This document shows positions 62,465 to 64,000 of a stretch of 64,000 bases of DNA, in pieces. The stretch covers positions 248,001 through 312,000 of the forward strand of contig JASJDC010000003.1 in assembly GCA_030065235.1 (NCBI GenBank), written 5' to 3'. Under the pieces are notes generated by a model. The model had not been told where the DNA came from. It worked only from the letters and a program-made list of their open reading frames with translations, and did not search any database. This DNA comes from Alphaproteobacteria bacterium (GTDB lineage: Bacteria > Pseudomonadota > Alphaproteobacteria > UBA8366 > Aestuariispiraceae). The first letter of the stretch is position 1. Every line of letters starts with the position of its first letter. The translations under genes and the position numbers were made by a program.

Positions 62465-63312
62465 ATGGACCGGCAAGCGGCGCAGCTCTAGACAACACGA
62501 TCGAGGACGGGGCCCAGCCTGCGCCTGCCGCTGACGACCGCGTCGTCGAGATCAAGAATCTGTCGGTCACGTTCGATACGGCCGACGCGCCGGTTTATGC
62601 GCTGTCTGATGTCGATCTGGATATCGCCCGCGGCGACTTCGTTTCTTTCATTGGCCCGTCCGGCTGCGGCAAGACGACCTTGCTGCGGGTGATCGCGGAT
62701 CTGGAGAAACCGACTGGCGGCGCGATTTACGTCAACGGGGTCTCGCCCGTCGAGGCGCGCGAGGGGCGGGCTTACGGCTATGTCTTTCAAGCGCCAGCGC
62801 TCTACCCCTGGCGCACGATCGAACGCAACGTCACGCTGCCGCTGGAGGTGATGGGCGTGCCGGCGGACGAGCGCAAGGAGCGCGCGCGACGCTACCTCGA
62901 TCTGGTCAATCTCGGCGGCTTCGACAAGAAGTTCCCGTGGCAATTGTCAGGCGGCATGCAGCAACGCGCCTCGATCGCCCGCGCCTTGTCCTTCGATCCC
63001 GACTTGCTGCTGATGGACGAGCCCTTCGGCGCCTTGGACGAAATCGTCCGCGACCATTTGAACGAGCAACTCCTCAGGTTGTGGGACAAGACCGGCAAGA
63101 CCGTTGTCTTTGTCACGCATTCGATCCCCGAGGCGGTGTTCCTCTCGACCCGGATCGTCGTGATGTCGCCGCGGCCCGGGCGGATCATCGACGTGATCGA
63201 GTGCGGCTTCCCGCGCGACCGCACGCTCGATATCCGCGAGACGCCCGAGTTCCTGGAGATCGCGCATCGTGTGCGCGAAGGGTTGCGGGCGGGACACTTC
63301 TATGACGACTGA
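62461..63312 (+). CDS. ABC transporter ATP-binding protein (NitT/TauT type)
   Basis: This 283-aa single-domain ABC ATPase starts at ATG 62461, overlapping the previous gene by 4 bp. Walker A is GPSGCGKTTLLRVIAD. The Q-loop region reads VFQAPALYPWRTI, the signature LSGGMQQRASIARAL and Walker B LLLMDEPFGALD. The H-loop reads FVTHSIPEAV. These are typical of nitrate/sulfonate/taurine-type importers, which also include pyrimidine-related ThiXYZ and hydantoin/uracil-type systems. In this cluster it is likely to import pyrimidine or a ureido acid. The start overlap makes it co-translated. Confidence 0.93.
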   Translation: MNGPASGAALDNTIEDGAQPAPAADDRVVEIKNLSVTFDTADAPVYALSDVDLDIARGDFVSFIGPSGCGKTTLLRVIADLEKPTGGAIYVNGVSPVEAREGRAYGYVFQAPALYPWRTIERNVTLPLEVMGVPADERKERARRYLDLVNLGGFDKKFPWQLSGGMQQRASIARALSFDPDLLLMDEPFGALDEIVRDHLNEQLLRLWDKTGKTVVFVTHSIPEAVFLSTRIVVMSPRPGRIIDVIECGFPRDRTLDIRETPEFLEIAHRVREGLRAGHFYDD

Positions 63313-64000
63313 GGTTGCCGCGTCCGTTGGGTCGAGGCGGCCGTCCTTTCTGACCCGCATGGCGGAGGGAAGGGCGCTGCCCATCGCGGTCGTCTCGCTT
63401 GCCGTGCTTGTGATCTGGTATCTCGGCGCAATCTATCTGAACGCCCAGCTTCAGATCGACCGGTTCGACCGCGCCGAACAGGACTGGACCGCGCGCGATC
63501 TGATCGTCGGGACGCTGTCGCAAGACCGTCCGCTTCTGCCGGCGCCGCATCAGATCCTCTTGGAGATGAATAAGACGATCTTCCAGACCAGCATCACCTC
63601 GAAACGCAGCCTCGTCTATCATTCCTGGGTGACGCTTTCCTCAACGCTATTGGGGTTCGCGGTCGGATGCCTGCTGGGGATCCTGCTGGCGGTCGGCATC
63701 GTCCATGTCCGCACCATGGAGAAGAGCCTGATGCCTTGGGTGATCTCCTCGCAGACCATCCCGATCCTGGCCATTGCGCCGATGATCGTCGTGGTGCTCG
63801 GCGCCATCGGTCTGAAGGGGCTCGTGCCCAAAGCGATCATCTCGACCTATCTCTGCTTTTTTCCGATCACGATCGGCATGGTGAAGGGGCTGCGCTCGCC
63901 GGAAATACTGCAGATGGATCTGATGCGCACCTACGCCGCCAGCCGTTGGCAGACCTTCTGGAAATTGCGCTGGCCGGCGGCGACGCCCTTCCTGTTCGCC
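63302..64000 (+). CDS. ABC transporter permease, NitT/TauT type (3' end cut)
   Basis: The frame opens at ATG 63302, overlapping the ATPase by 11 bp, and is open to the window end (233 codons). It begins MTTEVAASVGSRRPSFLTRM. It has a hydrophobic first helix (LPIAVVSLAVLVIWYLGAIYL), a non-membrane loop of about 60 residues, and then the transmembrane core with HSWVTLSSTLLGFAVGCLLG. The EAA-like region MVKGLRSPEILQMDLMRTYA is typical of BPD_transp_1 permeases of the SsuC/TauC type. The C-terminus lies outside the window. Confidence 0.92.
   Translation, partial: MTTEVAASVGSRRPSFLTRMAEGRALPIAVVSLAVLVIWYLGAIYLNAQLQIDRFDRAEQDWTARDLIVGTLSQDRPLLPAPHQILLEMNKTIFQTSITSKRSLVYHSWVTLSSTLLGFAVGCLLGILLAVGIVHVRTMEKSLMPWVISSQTIPILAIAPMIVVVLGAIGLKGLVPKAIISTYLCFFPITIGMVKGLRSPEILQMDLMRTYAASRWQTFWKLRWPAATPFLFA

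Overview
This is a GC-rich (low-to-mid 60s % by eye), gene-dense chromosomal segment. It is most likely from an alphaproteobacterium of the Rhodospirillales or a neighbouring lineage. The evidence is the pyrB-pyrC-plsY-dprA order, a DUF2336 protein, a RutR-type regulator beside pyrimidine catabolism, a DUF6502/DUF5666 pair, and the ppx-rlmE-guaB-rsmB-guaA order. This is inferred from gene content alone. No rRNA, tRNA, insertion sequence, prophage or CRISPR array was seen. Nothing here looks like a classical defence or mobile island.

Layout. 1-6977: a truncated DUF2336 gene, then a leftward block with dprA, plsY, pyrC, pyrB (de novo pyrimidine synthesis and phospholipid synthesis), an AEC-family carrier and ruvX. 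7000-11421: an amidohydrolase, then a copper module with leftward copA and, divergently, a CueR-type regulator coupled to a class II cytochrome c. A 17-bp perfect CueR box lies between them. 11450-27119: an accessory metabolic stretch with a trans-sulfuration-type PLP enzyme, two GSTs, a TauE/SafE permease, an orphan Tat-exported peptide-type binding protein, a zinc-type dehydrogenase, a CaiB/BaiF CoA-transferase, a Rieske oxygenase, nagZ, a MatB-like malonyl-CoA synthetase and several membrane proteins of unknown role. 27288-33860: a housekeeping block with ppx/gppA, rlmE, guaB, an RsmB-type methyltransferase and guaA.

36066-45861 is a sugar-use regulon. A LacI-type regulator has an 18-bp operator beside it. 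A near-identical operator (17 of 18 bases) sits 8.7 kb away, upstream of a five-gene ABC-transporter/lactonase operon. The divergent operon encodes an EthD-like protein, an SDR dehydrogenase and a GH31 alpha-glycosidase. Together they suggest import of a glycoside, hydrolysis, oxidation to a lactone and lactone opening. The dehydratase and aldolase steps are not in the window. 46164-51936 holds two LysR regulators, a GntP-like permease, a GNAT acetyltransferase and a threonine aldolase gene with a clear -1 frameshift near its 3' end, plus small proteins. 51983-54405 is a divergent module: a DUF6502 protein and a DUF5666 Tat lipoprotein on one side, a fasciclin lipoprotein on the other, with a perfect palindrome in the fasciclin leader.

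55066-64000 is a reductive pyrimidine-degradation cluster: preT, preA, RutR with a recognisable operator, an omega-aminotransferase of the beta-alanine/pyruvate type, a nitrilase-family beta-ureidopropionase, an M20-family carbamoyl-amidohydrolase and the start of a NitT/TauT-type ABC importer. Dihydropyrimidinase is the missing step and is expected just beyond the right edge. I found no convincing evidence of a wholly new system. The strongest observations are the shared LacI operator pair, the copA promoter geometry that implies a leaderless mRNA, the threonine aldolase frameshift, and the fasciclin/DUF6502/DUF5666 module.
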